Shown here one piece after another: positions 21,720-34,794 of a stretch of DNA of 64,000 nt. The DNA lies in NCBI RefSeq assembly GCF_000276665.1, contig NW_004955434.1:21760859-21824858 (forward strand), written 5' to 3'. This stretch comes from Chinchilla lanigera (Eukaryota; Chordata; Mammalia; Rodentia; Chinchillidae). Under the pieces are notes generated by a model. That model was not told where the DNA came from, did not search any database, and saw only the letters and a list, made by a program, of their open reading frames with translations. Each line of letters begins with the position of its first letter. The first letter of the stretch is position 1. The translations under genes and the position numbers were made by a program.

Positions 21720-21834
21720 GGTGCTTCTGATCTGTGCATTTAAAATAATGTTGAAGTATTATAATTTTACTGCAGTTGTGATAGATGACTTCAACCTTTG
21801 CAAACAGTATGTAAATACTTTTAAAAGTGATCAA

Positions 21835-22035
21835 TGTGGCTGGATATGGTAGGACATGTCTATAACTCCAGCTACTTAGAGGCTGAGGCAGGAAGCTCAC
21901 AAGTTTGAAACCAGCCTGGGTAGCATAGTGAGACTGTCTTTAAAAAGGGGGTTGGGGTGGGACTGGAGATGTAGCTCAGTGGTGGAGCACTTGCCTGGCA
22001 TGCGTGGGGCCTGGGTTCAATCCCCACTATGGCAG
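21835..22035 (+). repeat. B1-dID dimeric SINE
   Basis: A B1-like monomer (ggctggatatggtaggac...gcatagtgagactgtc) is followed directly by a tRNA-derived monomer (ggactggagatgtagctcag...ttcaatccccacta). This is the B1-dID arrangement known from several rodent families. Confidence 0.85.
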
Positions 22036-22857
22036 TAGAAGGGCGGGGCTGGTGTGTGTTGTGCTCCTGGTGGTACTGTGAAGTGACAGAGCCCTGCAGA
22101 GGACAGCGAGGCAGTCGGTAGTTGCACTTAACTAAACAAGGGGAGTTGAAAGGATTTGAGGCAGTCAAGATACACTGGGGTAGAAGTTAAGATGCAGGAT
22201 ATCTCCCAGCGCTGTAGGCAGCACCGTAAACTGGTGCTCCTTCACCTGGAAACTGGCCAAATAAACTCCTGCTTCCAGCAGCACTTAGAGCAAGCGAGCT
22301 GTCTTCACTAAGATGGAAAGGTTTGCAAGGCATACTGGGAATGGTAATGCTATGTCTCACACATATACGTAATGTATTTATGTGAATACATAGAAAAAGA
22401 CTTAAAGACTGAGCTTAGTGGTTACCTCTGGGAAAGAGCTCTGTAATAATCCTTTCTTCCGCAAGGAGCGCATGTTCATACGTATGCAGAGAGAAAGGTG
22501 AAGTGCCTATGGTGTATCAGTTTCTTTTTTTTCTCCTTTCCCTTTTCCATCGCCTTTTCTTCCCTCTGCTTCTATATTTAACAAAAAGAAGCCAAATTTA
22601 AACCACACAATGGGCCGTGTGTGTACAGTCTGTGATACAGTTCACCATTTGTAGATACCTTCTGAGGCGGTAAGCCGGGTTCAGAACGTGGTTGGTGCAC
22701 TGGGGCTGAAAGTCAGTTTGGTGTAGTGGAAGGAACTTGCTGGCAGTGCTGGGTGACTGGGTGTCTCTGACCTTGGTCAACCCTGGACCCTAAATTATAT
22801 CCCCTTGCAAAACAAGGGCTGGTTTTGGTGATTTCTCTTTCTCTCTCTGCCTGTCTC

Positions 22858-23042
22858 TTTTAGTACCAGGGATTGAATTTAGGACCTTTGCACTGAGCTA
22901 CCTCTCTAGCCCTGTTTCAGATTGTTTGAGCCAGGGTCTCACTAAATCACTGAGTTACTCAGGTTGGGCTTGAACTTGTGACCTTCCTGCCTCAGTCCCC
23001 TGAACGCTGGGATTATAGGTATGCACCACCGTGCCTGGCTGA
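22858..23042 (-). repeat. B1-dID dimeric SINE
   Basis: Antisense: tRNA-derived part (taccagggattgaatttagg...tgagctacctctctagcc) then B1-like part (gagccagggtctcactaaat...gggattataggtatgcaccaccgtgcc). Confidence 0.87.
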
Positions 23043-24229
23043 ATCCCCTTCATTTTAACCCTTAAAGATCTCTGATTCTTTATGTGGTTGCATTGAAAAT
23101 AAAGGCTGTGCTCAGGACGATGAAAAGAAACACCTGTTCACAGTGCTTACACCCTGGTCCTGACCCCTCCTGACCTGCGTGGGCAGATGCAGACTGGCTC
23201 TGTTTCAGGACTGAAGACCACTTGGGACATCTCAAACAGTTCATCAGTTCTCCCACCCGTAGTCACCAGTGGGTAGCGCATGGGGTCCCCGTGAGAAGAC
23301 AAGGGTCCGCAGCAGAGTGGGCCACGTGGGGAAGGCCCCTTCCTGCAGGGTCACGCGGCCCGCCGGGGTTTCACCCTGGCTTTTAGTCAAAGGCGGCAAC
23401 TTTGCTCCCGTCCCGTCCCCTCCCGCTCTCTTGCTTTGTTTCTCTTCACTTCGTTTATTCTCGCTGCCTTCAGTTGTTTCATTTCTCTCCCGCTTGGTCT
23501 TCCTCTCCTTTTAAGAAATTGTTACTCACAAGGTGTTTGTGGCTGGCTCGGGTTTGCTGGAGCGTTTCACTGAGCTGTGTGCCGGTGAGTCCTCAGGCGT
23601 GGGAAAGCCCTCTGCCCTGCGCTTGAGCCCTGCTCGGAGCCGGCCCTGTTTGTTCCTCTGCGGCATCCTTGCAGTGTCCAACACCGGTGACCAGTCCTTT
23701 CTTCTTCAAGCTGTCATGGTTTTACTTTCCAGACTTCCTCTGCTCACCTCTGAACGCTTCTTTTCTTCTTGAAGTCTTGTTTGTGGACCCCTCCTACCCA
23801 CCCTCACTGGCACTGCTCATGTAGACGTAGCTGTTGTCTTTGCATTCTGCACACTTCTTCGCACACACAGACCTGGGGACGAGGACCGCCTCATTCCACA
23901 ACTAGAGATGAGACTTAAAAGCCTGGATCTCTCTACCACTGCACCTGCTAGCATGGCCTTAGGTTGAAAACAGACTAAACACTGTGACGTGTTGGCGGGA
24001 GGAGGGCCCCTCCTGTACACTGGCGGTGATGCAGAGACGAGCAGTCCACTGTGGAGAGCAGGCCGCTGGTTCTCCCCGCGGTGAGTGGAGAAGGGCCAGT
24101 GCCTCAGTCTGTACGGGGTGATGACGGAAGTTTGGTTCGTGGGGTTCTGGAGGCACCCCAGATTGGTTTTCTGGTGAGGCTCCCCACCTCGTGGCTGTCT
24201 CTTGCCGGGTCCTCATGTGACCTAAGCTC

Positions 24230-24407
24230 CCTCGCACCTCTGTTCTTCTTTGCTTCTCTCCCAGACTTTTTTCCTAAGAGTGCTGATCCTGCGCGTGAGC
24301 GTTCTGACCTTACAACCTGGACACCTTGTTAAGGCCTTACCTCTAAATGCGAATCCACTGGTGGTTACCTTTTAACATATTACTTTGAAGGAGGCACACT
24401 CCGATCA
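24230..24407 (-). mobile_element. MaLR LTR remnant
   Basis: ttaaggccttacctctaaatg...ccactggtggttaccttttaacatat...gatcatagca is the antisense start of a MaLR (MLT1/MST-like) LTR, an old non-autonomous relative of ERV-L. The left limit is vague. Confidence 0.65.
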
Positions 24408-24423
24408 TAGCACCCATCTGCTA

Positions 24424-24840
24424 ACAAATAAATGGATGCATAAAATGCAGTATATCTGCACAATGGAGTATTATTCAGTTGTGAAAGGGACTAAAGTATA
24501 ATTAGTGCTACATCATGGATGAGCCTTAAAAACAGCATGCTAAGTGAAAGTACCTAGTTGCAAAAAGTCCTGTATTGTATGATTCCACTTATATGAGCCA
24601 TCTAGAATAGGTAAACTCAAGACGGACCAGGGCAGATTAGCGGTTACCATGGGGTGAGGAAGGAGACAATGGGGAGTAATTACTTTGTGGGAATAGGATT
24701 TCTTTTGGGGTGAGGGAAACATTCTGGAATTGGATAGAGGTGCTGCTTGCACATTATGAATGTAAAACTGCCACTGAATTATATACTTTAAAGTGGTTAA
24801 TTTGATGGTATGTGAGTTTTATCTTAATTTTAAAAATTCA
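24424..24840 (+). mobile_element. Ancient LINE-1 (L1M) 3' end
   Basis: aacaaataaatggatgca...ggagtattattcagt...tcatggatgagcctt...tattgtatgattccac...tttcttttggggtga...tatactttaaagtggttaa follows the old L1 3' end in order for 400 bp. Confidence 0.92.
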
Positions 24841-25094
24841 GCAAGAAAAGTCTTGCTAGTTCTTTTTTTAAAAAAAACCCCAAATAATCAAATAATAAAT
24901 GAGAAAAAGGAAGTGAGGTTCTAGAGTTTTGCTTTCTAGTAGAGCGGTCTCCTGCCACAGGTGGCGTTTGAGCACAGGAAGGTCGCTAGCCCGAGTGAGA
25001 CTTGCGGGCTTGTGAAACTGCAGGGCTGTGCTCTGAACGAAAGCATGTAAGAGATCTCATTAGTGATATTTTTAATCTATCGCTCGCTTGCGTT

Positions 25095-25200
25095 GGAGTC
25101 TGCCTGAGTTCCCCAGCTGGCGTCGGACTCAGTCCGCCCGCTTCAGCCTCTCCCATAGCTGGGATTGGAGGGGAGGCCACCGTCCCGGCTGATGGCATTT
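25095..25200 (-). repeat. Decayed B1-like SINE
   Basis: cttcagcctctcccatagctgggattggagg resembles an antisense SINE head, with many changes. Confidence 0.45.
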
Positions 25201-25544
25201 CAGTGGTGACTGCATGTTCAAACAATGTTTTGAATATATTGCATTCGATAAGATGCATTATTAAAATTCTGAAAACTGCTGAATGCCTCCTGCAGACATA
25301 ACAGAGAGGCTTAAATCTACATGAAGTGTAAAATAAAGTGATCTCATTTTAAAGCTGGGAGGAAACTTAGAAACCTAAAAACAGGCTTTGATTCAGGTGA
25401 GAAAGCTGACAAAGGGTGATTAAGGAGGAAAGAGGCTGGTCTTGCTGGCAGAAGATGGCTTGTCAGAAGCTGGAAAACATCTAGTCTTCGTCACCCCCTC
25501 ATCCAACTGGTTCTGTGTTTGTTTTTGTTTTGTTTTGCTTACCT

Positions 25545-25605
25545 ATTGCTTCCAGCCTTTTGGTTAAGATCAAGTGTGTTTTGCTTTACCATTATTTAGT
25601 ATATG
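25545..25605 (+). pseudogene. U2 snRNA-derived pseudogene fragment
   Basis: The stretch attgcttccagccttttggttaagatcaagtgtg (25545-25578) matches the first about 35 bases of spliceosomal U2 snRNA with few mismatches, including the branch-point neighbourhood's 5' stem and the aagatcaagtg segment. Similarity fades by about 25605. It begins at U2 base 1 and is 3'-truncated, so it is a retro-pseudogene in intron 1 and not a functional RNA gene; no snRNA promoter element is visible. Confidence 0.75.
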
Positions 25606-25803
25606 CCTTATCTTTGAAAAATGTAGGTGCAAGTAAATCAGAATGCTTTATAATTGATCTGTGGGAAGACCACTAGTTACGGCTTTTTGAACAAGAGAAA
25701 AGCCTGGGCTACTTTCACAGGGTACAGCGCTTGCCTCCCCCACCCAGGTCTGGTGAATTTACAGTTAAAGGAGGCAGCCAGGAGCTCCTTAAATGGTCAC
25801 TAA

Positions 25804-26196
<393 letters not shown>

Positions 26197-26807
26197 TAGA
26201 CCACGGTTACTCCGACGTCTCAGCAAACAAAAAGAATGATGTACTTTCACTTACTCAAAGTCAAAAGGTTTCTTGAATGCCGGCCCGATAACAAGGCTGC
26301 TTGTATCTCTCACCACATAACTGCATTTGAGACTTTTATTGTGGCCTTGCCGTTTTTCTGAGACCATCTGAAGAAAGTAACTTTAAAAAAGGACTTTAAA
26401 AAATTAGATGTTTGGGTCCTCATTGCCTTCATTGTTCTGTGAAATACTTGTGTAATTTCCACTTCCTTCCCAGGCAGGTTGGAAATTCTTAGCAGTGAGA
26501 TAATGTTGACTTGAGTTCACTGCCTGTTCCAGTGAAAGCTCAGTAGAGGAAGACAGAGTGTGCTTAGCTGTGGAATTGTTACAGTTCTGATGTGCTGATA
26601 TTTGGGCCCTGCTTGGAAGCTTTCTGGGCCGGAGGTCTGCAGCCCTGAGTGGCGTGTTCCCTTCTTCAGTTTCTTTTTATTTTTTCAGAGAGAGAGAGAG
26701 TGGCTTGGTGATTCTGATAGCAGTTGGTAAAGGGCTGTCCTTCAGCAGTGTATTGAGTTTGTGGATCTGTTCTTCTGCGGTGACACTGTTTTATTGTTGT
26801 GATCTAA

Positions 26808-26960
<153 letters not shown>

Positions 26961-28404
26961 TGAGTTTGTGCTGAGCACTTCTGTGTTCACCATTTGGTGC
27001 AGCACCCAGTTTACAGGGTGACATGAAGAAAAGCAGCACCAACCGCACACATCCTGGTGATGAGCTTGCTGTGTGCCTGCTTCGTGTCCACAGACCCTGT
27101 GATCTCATAGTATAATTGGACCGGCCTAACAGAAGAAATGGGAATAGCTTGGGGAAGCATTTCTATAATGGTAGGGACAAAAAGTCGAAGATGTGATTTG
27201 TTTGGTATGAACAAGAGTGGAAAGACTTTTGATGGGAGAGAAATGTCTGGATCATAGTTCAAAGACCTCTTTTTCCTGTTGAACGTTTCCTTGAGTACAA
27301 TCCAGCTGTACCGGTTTTATATGTAGGAGGTAGAATTCTTCCCAGTTATTTGGTTCTTGGAGCTCTAGAGCTGGTTTTCAAATTGCATTTTTGTTTTTGT
27401 TTCTGATTATTCTCGCTCTCAGTGACACTCACGTGTATCTCCAAGCATTTTAGTATGTACTTTAATAGCCACGGTACTAGGGTTAACTGATTATTCATCT
27501 AGTAAATATTTTTGAGTACTTATTTTATATGCACTTTTGTAAACACTGGAATATAGCAATACACAAAACTGCGGAGTTTCCTCCTGTGCCGAAGTTGTGT
27601 AGCTTACAAATCAAACGGACGAGTGAATAATACAGTGTTAGAGGTGATAGCTGCTGCATTGGACAGGGAAGCCAGCAAGGGTTGAGCGGTGAGTGGGGCT
27701 GATCCGGAGTGCGGTCGGAGCAGGACCCTCGGAGGAGCTGTCTGAGGTGTGTTGGTGTCTGAAGGCAGAAGGAAGAGCTGCCTAATAAAAAGGAGAAATG
27801 GTTCTGGGACACGTTACCTACTTACTCTGCACAGGACACTGGGTTTTGTCAGAACATATATAGCAGATGCATAAGCAGCCTAAAACTGGATTCAACAAAG
27901 CAGGCTGTGTGTGCCCGAGGAAGAGTTACGCCAGGAAAGTAGAGGAATCCGTGAGGTGAGGAGAGTCTGTGAAAAATACCGATGCGCGTTCACACGCTAG
28001 AGCTGTGGGTGCGATGTCCTAGTTTTAGAATGAAAGCGTGAAACTCTCTTGGAGAATGTTCTTGTACAGCACAAACGTGCCTGGCAGGGCGAGGGCTCCG
28101 AACTGCAGCGCGTGGCTGATCTCCAGCACTGGTGTGGAGAGGAACCTGTACTTTTATCTTCAATCTGAACACCCCGGGATTTTTTTCAAGGAACACATAC
28201 AGATTTTTTTTTATCCCCCCCACATACAGATTTTTAATACTAGTATTTTATTTTCAATCAATTTAGGAAGAAAGCATACTTCATGCAGACGAGCTATCCA
28301 GTCTTTGCCCTGGGAGGCAGCAGCTGAGTTGAACAGTATTACGTTCAGGAACAGTATTCCTGAGTATCATCGATCAGGCAGAAATGTGCTTTGGAATTAC
28401 GTAT

Positions 28405-28883
28405 TGTGGTGGTCTCATGACCCCCGTGGGAAGCCAAGACTCGGAGACTCCAAATTTGGGGAGCAAAGACGTTTATTCCAGGCCTGGCTGACGCAGACTC
28501 TTGGAATCGATCCCCAGAATGCGCGCCTCACAAGCTAAGCACATTGTATTTAAGCACAAAAACCACAAAGAAGGGGTGGTAATGGGGTGATAGTTAGTGG
28601 CAACTTCGGATTGGGGGATACAAGCTAAAGGTTGAGGTGGTTTTACATGATTGGTATAGGACAGCAGATCAAGCAGATGACGCATTTCTCTAGTGTACAA
28701 GGACAGCTAGTTTTTTTATTATGTCCTTTAAGGAAAATATTATCTTGGTCTAACACAACATGTTTATCAGCACAGCATAACAGTCAGGTCACAAAGACCC
28801 AAGAGAAATTCCACAGCATAACATGTTTATCATGGCTACTCAGGCGCATACAAAACAGCAATGTGGCGCAAGGTTATATAACA
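28405..28883 (-). mobile_element. Solo LTR of an endogenous retrovirus, antisense to ACER2
   Basis: The block starts tgtggtgg and ends taaca (TG...CA) and is bracketed by the perfect 5-bp duplication cgtat (28400-28404 and 28884-28888). On the minus strand a poly(A) signal aataaa lies at about 28470-28475, preceding a U5-like end of about 65 bp; a weak TATA-like ttaaata is about 75 bp further upstream. No internal retroviral sequence is present, so it is a solo LTR left by recombination. The 479-bp length is typical of class I/II LTRs. Confidence 0.8.
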
Positions 28884-29022
28884 CGTATCAAAAACGAAGA
28901 TGAGGGCAGGCTCTGGTTTTTGATGAAATGTGGTTCATATCTTATTAAGACCTTTGATCAGCAGAGAAAGTGTGCTTTTCACGTTCACATCTGAAGTTTT
29001 GCCTGTTTGCTTTTGATCTTTT

Positions 29023-29115
29023 TTTTGTTTGTTTGTTTTCCGGTACCGGGAATCGAACTCACGATTTCGAGCTTGCCAGGCAGGCGCTGTGCCGCTGAGC
29101 TAAATCCCCAGCACC
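29023..29115 (-). repeat. ID-type SINE
   Basis: Antisense copy with TTTG-rich tail, ccggtaccgggaatcgaactc and gctgagctaaatccccagc, flanked by tgcttttgatctttt at 29008-29022 and 29116-29130. Confidence 0.95.
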
Positions 29116-29134
29116 TGCTTTTGATCTTTTGATC

Positions 29135-29208
29135 CTAGGTTTTAAACCCAGGGCCTCATGCATGCTAACTAAGCACATGCTCTACCGATCCGCTATACTC
29201 CCAGCCTC
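29135..29208 (-). repeat. Old tRNA-derived SINE
   Basis: taggttttaaacccagggcctcatgcatgc...ctctaccgatccgctatactccca is an older antisense ID-like copy next to the young one. Confidence 0.75.
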
Positions 29209-29229
29209 AGAAAGAATAATAAAATGTGG

Positions 29230-29375
29230 CCAGGGTGTGTGTGTGTGCGTGTGTGTGTTTGAGGCAGGGTCTTCTATGTAGTCCAGGCTGGCCCACAATT
29301 CACTGTGGCTGAGGCGGGCCTAAAACTTGGAGTCCTAATACTTTCGCTACCAACAGGGCCGCTGCGCCTGGCTCT
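29230..29375 (-). repeat. (TG)n run and decayed B1-like SINE
   Basis: gtgtgtgtgtgcgtgtgtgtg followed by gaggcagggtcttctatgtagtccaggctgg and a diverged second half ending gcctggc. Confidence 0.75.
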
Positions 29376-29989
29376 GGTGTCCAGACTTGTTCTTTGGTTC
29401 TCTTAGTCAACTTCAGGAGAATGTGGTAGATAATGTGAAGTGGAGAACACAGAGCTGGTGGGGCGGCGTGGGGGGAGTGATTTTGTAGGCAGGGACTTTT
29501 TGACTTCCTGAAGAACCATTTGTCTTTTGGCTTTTCCCGCCATCTCAGAAGGCAGAAAAGCCCCCTCCGTCCTTTCCCTTATCCTAGTGTATGTTCGGGT
29601 AAGAGCTGAGGAATCACTTTTCTCTTAGAACTCACCTTTCAAGTCCTGAGGCCAAGTAAGAAATTAGGAAATGGATTTTTTGTTAGTTGTTTGTGGCATT
29701 CTGGAGTCTTAGTTGAAACTCCAAGTGGCAGTTTTTATTGTGTTAATCCCAGGCCTTTTTCTTTTTCTTGTTTCATGGCGGTAGGGGTGGGGAGTGTTGT
29801 AGTGAACAGGAGAGAAGGAAAGGATGTGGGAGGTTAGACCAGCAGCTTGAACAGTGCAAACACGTTGTGAGGCAGAGTTGCCTGTGACCGTTCGGGACTT
29901 TCGTCATCGCACCCGCAGCGTTTCGCTGGGGAGGTGTGAAGCGGGACCACTCTGCCCGGCGTGGGTGGGGGCCTTCGGGAGCCCCCGCG

Positions 29990-30115
29990 CCGCCTGTGTG
30001 TGTCCCTGGCTCTGGAGCCTGTCTGCTTCAGTCCTAGCTTTACTGCTTGTCAGCTGTATAACTTGTCTTTATTTTTTCTGTTTCCACATCTGTAGATGTA
30101 GGCAACAAACAAAAG
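29990..30115 (+). repeat. MIR SINE
   Basis: gcttcagtcctagctttactgc...cagctgtataacttg...gtttccacatctgtagatg follows the MIR core in order. Confidence 0.75.
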
Positions 30116-31102
30116 GACTCACATCCGTGTTCTTGGAGGTAGTGCTGCCGAGTGCTCGGAGCAGGCTGGGGGCCACGGCTGTGCTGTCATGCAGCTCTCG
30201 TTGCAGGCAGTGCTGCCGAGAAGGACGTTCTGCTCAGGGTCTCTGAGCCCGGTGTGCGCATGGAGGCACAGGACGGTCCGGGAGGACCTAACGAGCGGAG
30301 AGAGAACGGCGCTCGGCGGGACAGCGAGTGAGGGCGCCAGCTGTGGGTCCGTCTTCAGGCGCCCGGGGCTGGGAGGACACAGAGGCCAGAGTGCTGTGTG
30401 TGGGCTTTGCCTCCCACGCTGGGGCCCTGGAGGTTCTGCAGTGGGACAGGGAGGTCGGACCAAAGAATTTCCACCCAAATCAGGATTGCTGTGGGCCAGG
30501 GGTCATCTGGTTTAGCTGCATGAATTAACCCGAGAATTAACGTTTGTCTCCCTGCCTCCCGTATCTTACTGTGCGTGTGTGTGTGTGTGAGGTGTAGACA
30601 TTGCTGGAATTTCTCTAGCACACATTAAGAATATGAATAGTTATTAAAAATACGGTATGTGTTTCAATAAAATATTTATTACGGTAAAAGACACGTTGGC
30701 ATCAGTCCCCCTCGGAATACCTCTCGTTTTGAACACTCTTAGCCATCATTCTTGCTGCTGGCTCAAGCAGCCCTGGAGTCCTCCTTTGTGAGCATCTTTA
30801 ACTGTGCTGTCGTGACCGGTTCTGTATCTTGCGTTGATTCAGAACACTTACCTTTCACGGTCATTTTAACTTCAGGAAGAGTGAGAAGCCACACGGTGCC
30901 AGACTCACCGAGCAAAGTGGATGCGGACACACCATAACGTTTTTATGGGCCTGCCTTTCACTGGATGGCACTGGGCAGTAGCAGTCACTGTATTTTTGGT
31001 CACACACTGTAAGGAGCTCTGAAAAGAGGACCGCCAGAACTGCTTTAGAAAGTGGCAAGAACGAGGGGGTGGGTTTGTTTGAAGCAGGGGGGAGTTGTGT
31101 TG

Positions 31103-31244
31103 TTTTTTTTTTTGAGACAGGGTCTCACTGTATAGTCCAGGCTGGTCTTGAACTCACTATGTAACTTAGGCTGGTCTCAAACTCACGGCGATCTTCCTGC
31201 CTCAGCCTCCTTATTGCTGGGATCACAGGTGAGTGCCACCTGGC
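31103..31244 (-). repeat. B1-like SINE
   Basis: Antisense: T run, gagacagggtctcactgtat, duplicated half, gcctcagcctccttattgctgggatcacagg. Confidence 0.92.
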
Positions 31245-31399
31245 AAGGGGAAGGATTTCGAAGGGGATTAATGGCCATGCGTCTTTTACTGTAATACACT
31301 TTACTTAAACACTTATGATATTTGTTGATCACCCTTGTAGTTTAGTGTGAGGCTTTTGGAGAAGAGATGGTAGGGTTTGGTGGCTGAGTGAGTATGGCT

Positions 31400-31590
31400 G
31401 ACAGGCGTAGTTTTGAATCATAATTCACCGTTTTTCCTTTTAAAGTTCCAGGACCTCATATTGCTCATCTGTAAAATACAGTTAGTAAAGGTAACTACCT
31501 CATGGGATCTGGAACAAATGGGAAAATGAAATAAAGGGTATAGTACAGTGCCCCATACGGAGTAAGTACTCAATGCATGTGAGCAGTTCT
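31400..31590 (+). repeat. MIR SINE
   Basis: ctcatctgtaaaatacag...ggtaactacctcatgggatc...tacagtgccccatac...gtaagtactcaatgc is the MIR 3' half in order. Confidence 0.8.
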
Positions 31591-34500
31591 TATGAAAGGC
31601 TTATCTGGACAGGTGGTTGGAAGATAAGGTTGTCTAGGACAGGAGGGAAATTATTAATGTTCGCAGTATTCACTGTGAAAGGAATTGGTGCGTTCAAAAA
31701 AGGACTTCCATCGGGAAAACTCGGGAATCTTCAGAAGATATATTCAGCTATTAATGGTTATTAATAATTTTCTGATATTTTTGTTTGGAGAAAACAGTAA
31801 GAACAGAGAATTTTTATAGGCTGATCAAATGTACTTTCTAAATAACTTATCCCAGTGTATATTTTTTATGATTTGCTGGTGCAGATTCTAGGGACCGCCC
31901 TCACATTTTAACCCACTCTTTGTTTTTAAATCCTGAACAGCAAGGGGGCAGGGTGGGGTCTGACCATCCTTCTCCCCCACTCGCCGGCTGAGCGGGGACC
32001 AGGCTCTTACGCTCTCTGAGCCTTAGTGCCTTCCATGTAAAGGACAGGGATGGACCAGCTCTCTCAGGCCCCTCTGGGACCAGATGCTATGGCACTGTGA
32101 ATCTCAAGTTCTGCCTGTTATGAATACGTTATGTTTTGGTCCTAACGGGTAGTTGAAAGTAGTACATCCTAAACTTAAGGGACATTTAGGAAGTTTGTGG
32201 ACATGTTTTTAGTGGTAACATGGTGATAGTTTTATCATCCAAAAGTTCCATTTCATTGCAGAAGAATAAAAGGGGCGTTAACAGACATTTATACAACGAA
32301 GGGTCAGATATTCCTACAAACAGGTATTTATATGATAACGGGTTCGAGAGGTTTGGAAACCGCTACCCTACGGGGTCGCTAGTGATGCAAACAGTAACAG
32401 CACTATTACAGTTACAGTGCTGAGTTGCTAGACCTCAGTTTAGAGAATATCAGCAGAGGGGCGCTAAGGGTTCTTTGACCTGTGTCCCGTTACCACATGA
32501 GCTGAAAAGTAGGAACCAGGGCCGAGACTGGTGGGGCTGCTTGTCATCACAGTTTAGGAAGTGCTGTCAGGGCCCCTGAGTCCTGCCTCTGGTGACTCGG
32601 GGCCTGCTGGGCGTGCTGGCCTTCTGCTGGCTGTGTGACTTCTGCCGGTTGCAGGTAGGATGTCCTTGCTGGCCAGCACATTCTTCTGGGCCCAGTGCGG
32701 CAGGGTGTTTGTGGATGGGCTCCTTAAGGAAACCATGTTCCATCAAGCCTGGGCCTTTCAACTATTTGGCAGTGCTGCATGGTGCCTTTAGGAGTTGCGA
32801 CACCAGCTCAGTCTGATTCTCCCCAAAACAGGATATTATAAGCAGCAACAGTGTTATTTAGGGTGAAAGTCGTTCTGAAATGATGGCAAGGAGGACGGCA
32901 CACACCGTGTACCCGACACTGTTAGTGCTCCGGTACTCATCAGAACACCGTGGTTGCTGGCGCTTTAGCTTGAACGCAGGAAGGCTGGAGGAGTTACGTT
33001 GTCGGGTTGCACAACGGCTGAGTGGTCGGGGCAGGGTCTGAACACGCCTCTCACTGAGACGACTGTGCTTTTAATCAGCCTGTTGGTCTCTCTAACAAAT
33101 TCTGAACCACTGGATATGGGGAGGTGATGAACTTTGGACGTTTTTGATTCTGTGTTTATCCAATAAAAAAGAGAACAAAAATAAAACATTAAAAAGTAAA
33201 CAAAAAGTTAGAATGAAGCCCAAAGACAAAGAAAGGTGGAAAATGTAAGGGACATACGTGACCAGTAAGAAGGTAAGTAAATACACGTAATCGGCATCAG
33301 AGGAGGAGAGAGAGAGGGCAGACACAACCCAAATTCCAAATAGCCTTGGGCTTGCAGAACCCCAAGCCCAGTGAAAGTGTGGCCATGGGTCCTACAGGTC
33401 CTGCGCGGACGTCCGGGGGCTGTCGTCCTCGGCCGGAACAGGCAGCCTCTCATCTGCTCGCTGAGGAAGCCGTTCGGGGTCAGAAGAAAAACACGATTCT
33501 CTTGAGGATTTGCAGCCTGGATCCTTTCCCATACGTATTTTTTCCTCTGGTAGAGTTCAGGGATACAACGACTGTTCATTCCAGTCAGAAAGTTGGCAGC
33601 TTGATCAATGATTTCCTGTACCTTGATGATAAATGGTTTTCCTATTTAAGAGATAAATTTGTATTTTGAAAGTTCAGTGCCCTTTGATATCTCTATAATA
33701 GAGCTTCATTCAAATTAGTTTCCTAACTGTGACCTGTTCCAGGGCGGTTGGCCAAAGCAAATTCTGCTAATGAGGAGTAAGAGAAACTTCAGGAAAATCA
33801 TGTGCTCCTCCACTTAAGCGTAGATGAGGATGTAGCGATCCTCTAGTCCAGCCTGTTTGTTTGTAGATCGGGAAATGGGGAGCATGTCCAGGATCACGTC
33901 GCCAGTTCTTCTCTGAAATCACGTCGCTCTCTTCTCTGAAATGACCTCCACTAAAGGGTGTGAGGACAGTGTCAATACTTTTTTTCAAAAATTGTCACGT
34001 AAAAAACTTGTCAAGACAAAGCCTAGTGCATGCTGGGCTGGGAGGTTGTTGATGTAGATAGTATCAAAATACTTTGGAAAACAAAACCTTTAAGTTTTGT
34101 GTGCCGCACGTATTAGGACGTTTTTTCTTTTAAACTGGGAAATTTTTGGTTTGTTAATGTCTCTCCTCTTGTAAAAGCCATTCACGTTCACCTGGTGGAA
34201 GGAGTGTTGACAAAGTGTGTCCCGTGGGCCAAGTGGATCTTGTTTGTGCAAATCAAATTTTACTGACACACAGAGTTTAGGACCTGCAAAACCTAAAATA
34301 CACTCTGATCCTTTGTAGAAAACATTTTTCAAACCCTGCCATGGAACATTGAAAAAGTACAGAAAATTAACACCAGGAGAAGGATTACCCACGTCACCAT
34401 CAGAGACTTAGGTTGATTCTAATGTTACAGTTCTTGTGGGTAAATGTCTTGAAAAATCTCTGATTATTTCCTGCGAATAAATTCCTAGAAATGGAATTAC

Positions 34501-34626
34501 TGAGCCAGTGAGTGTGACTGATAGTTAGGCCCTTGGTTCTAGTGCAGAATTTCTCCTCGGCTTACGCAAATAGCAGAGCCCGTACCTCCCCAACATTAAG
34601 CAAATAAACAAGAACTGCTTTGCTAA

Positions 34627-34794
<168 letters not shown>

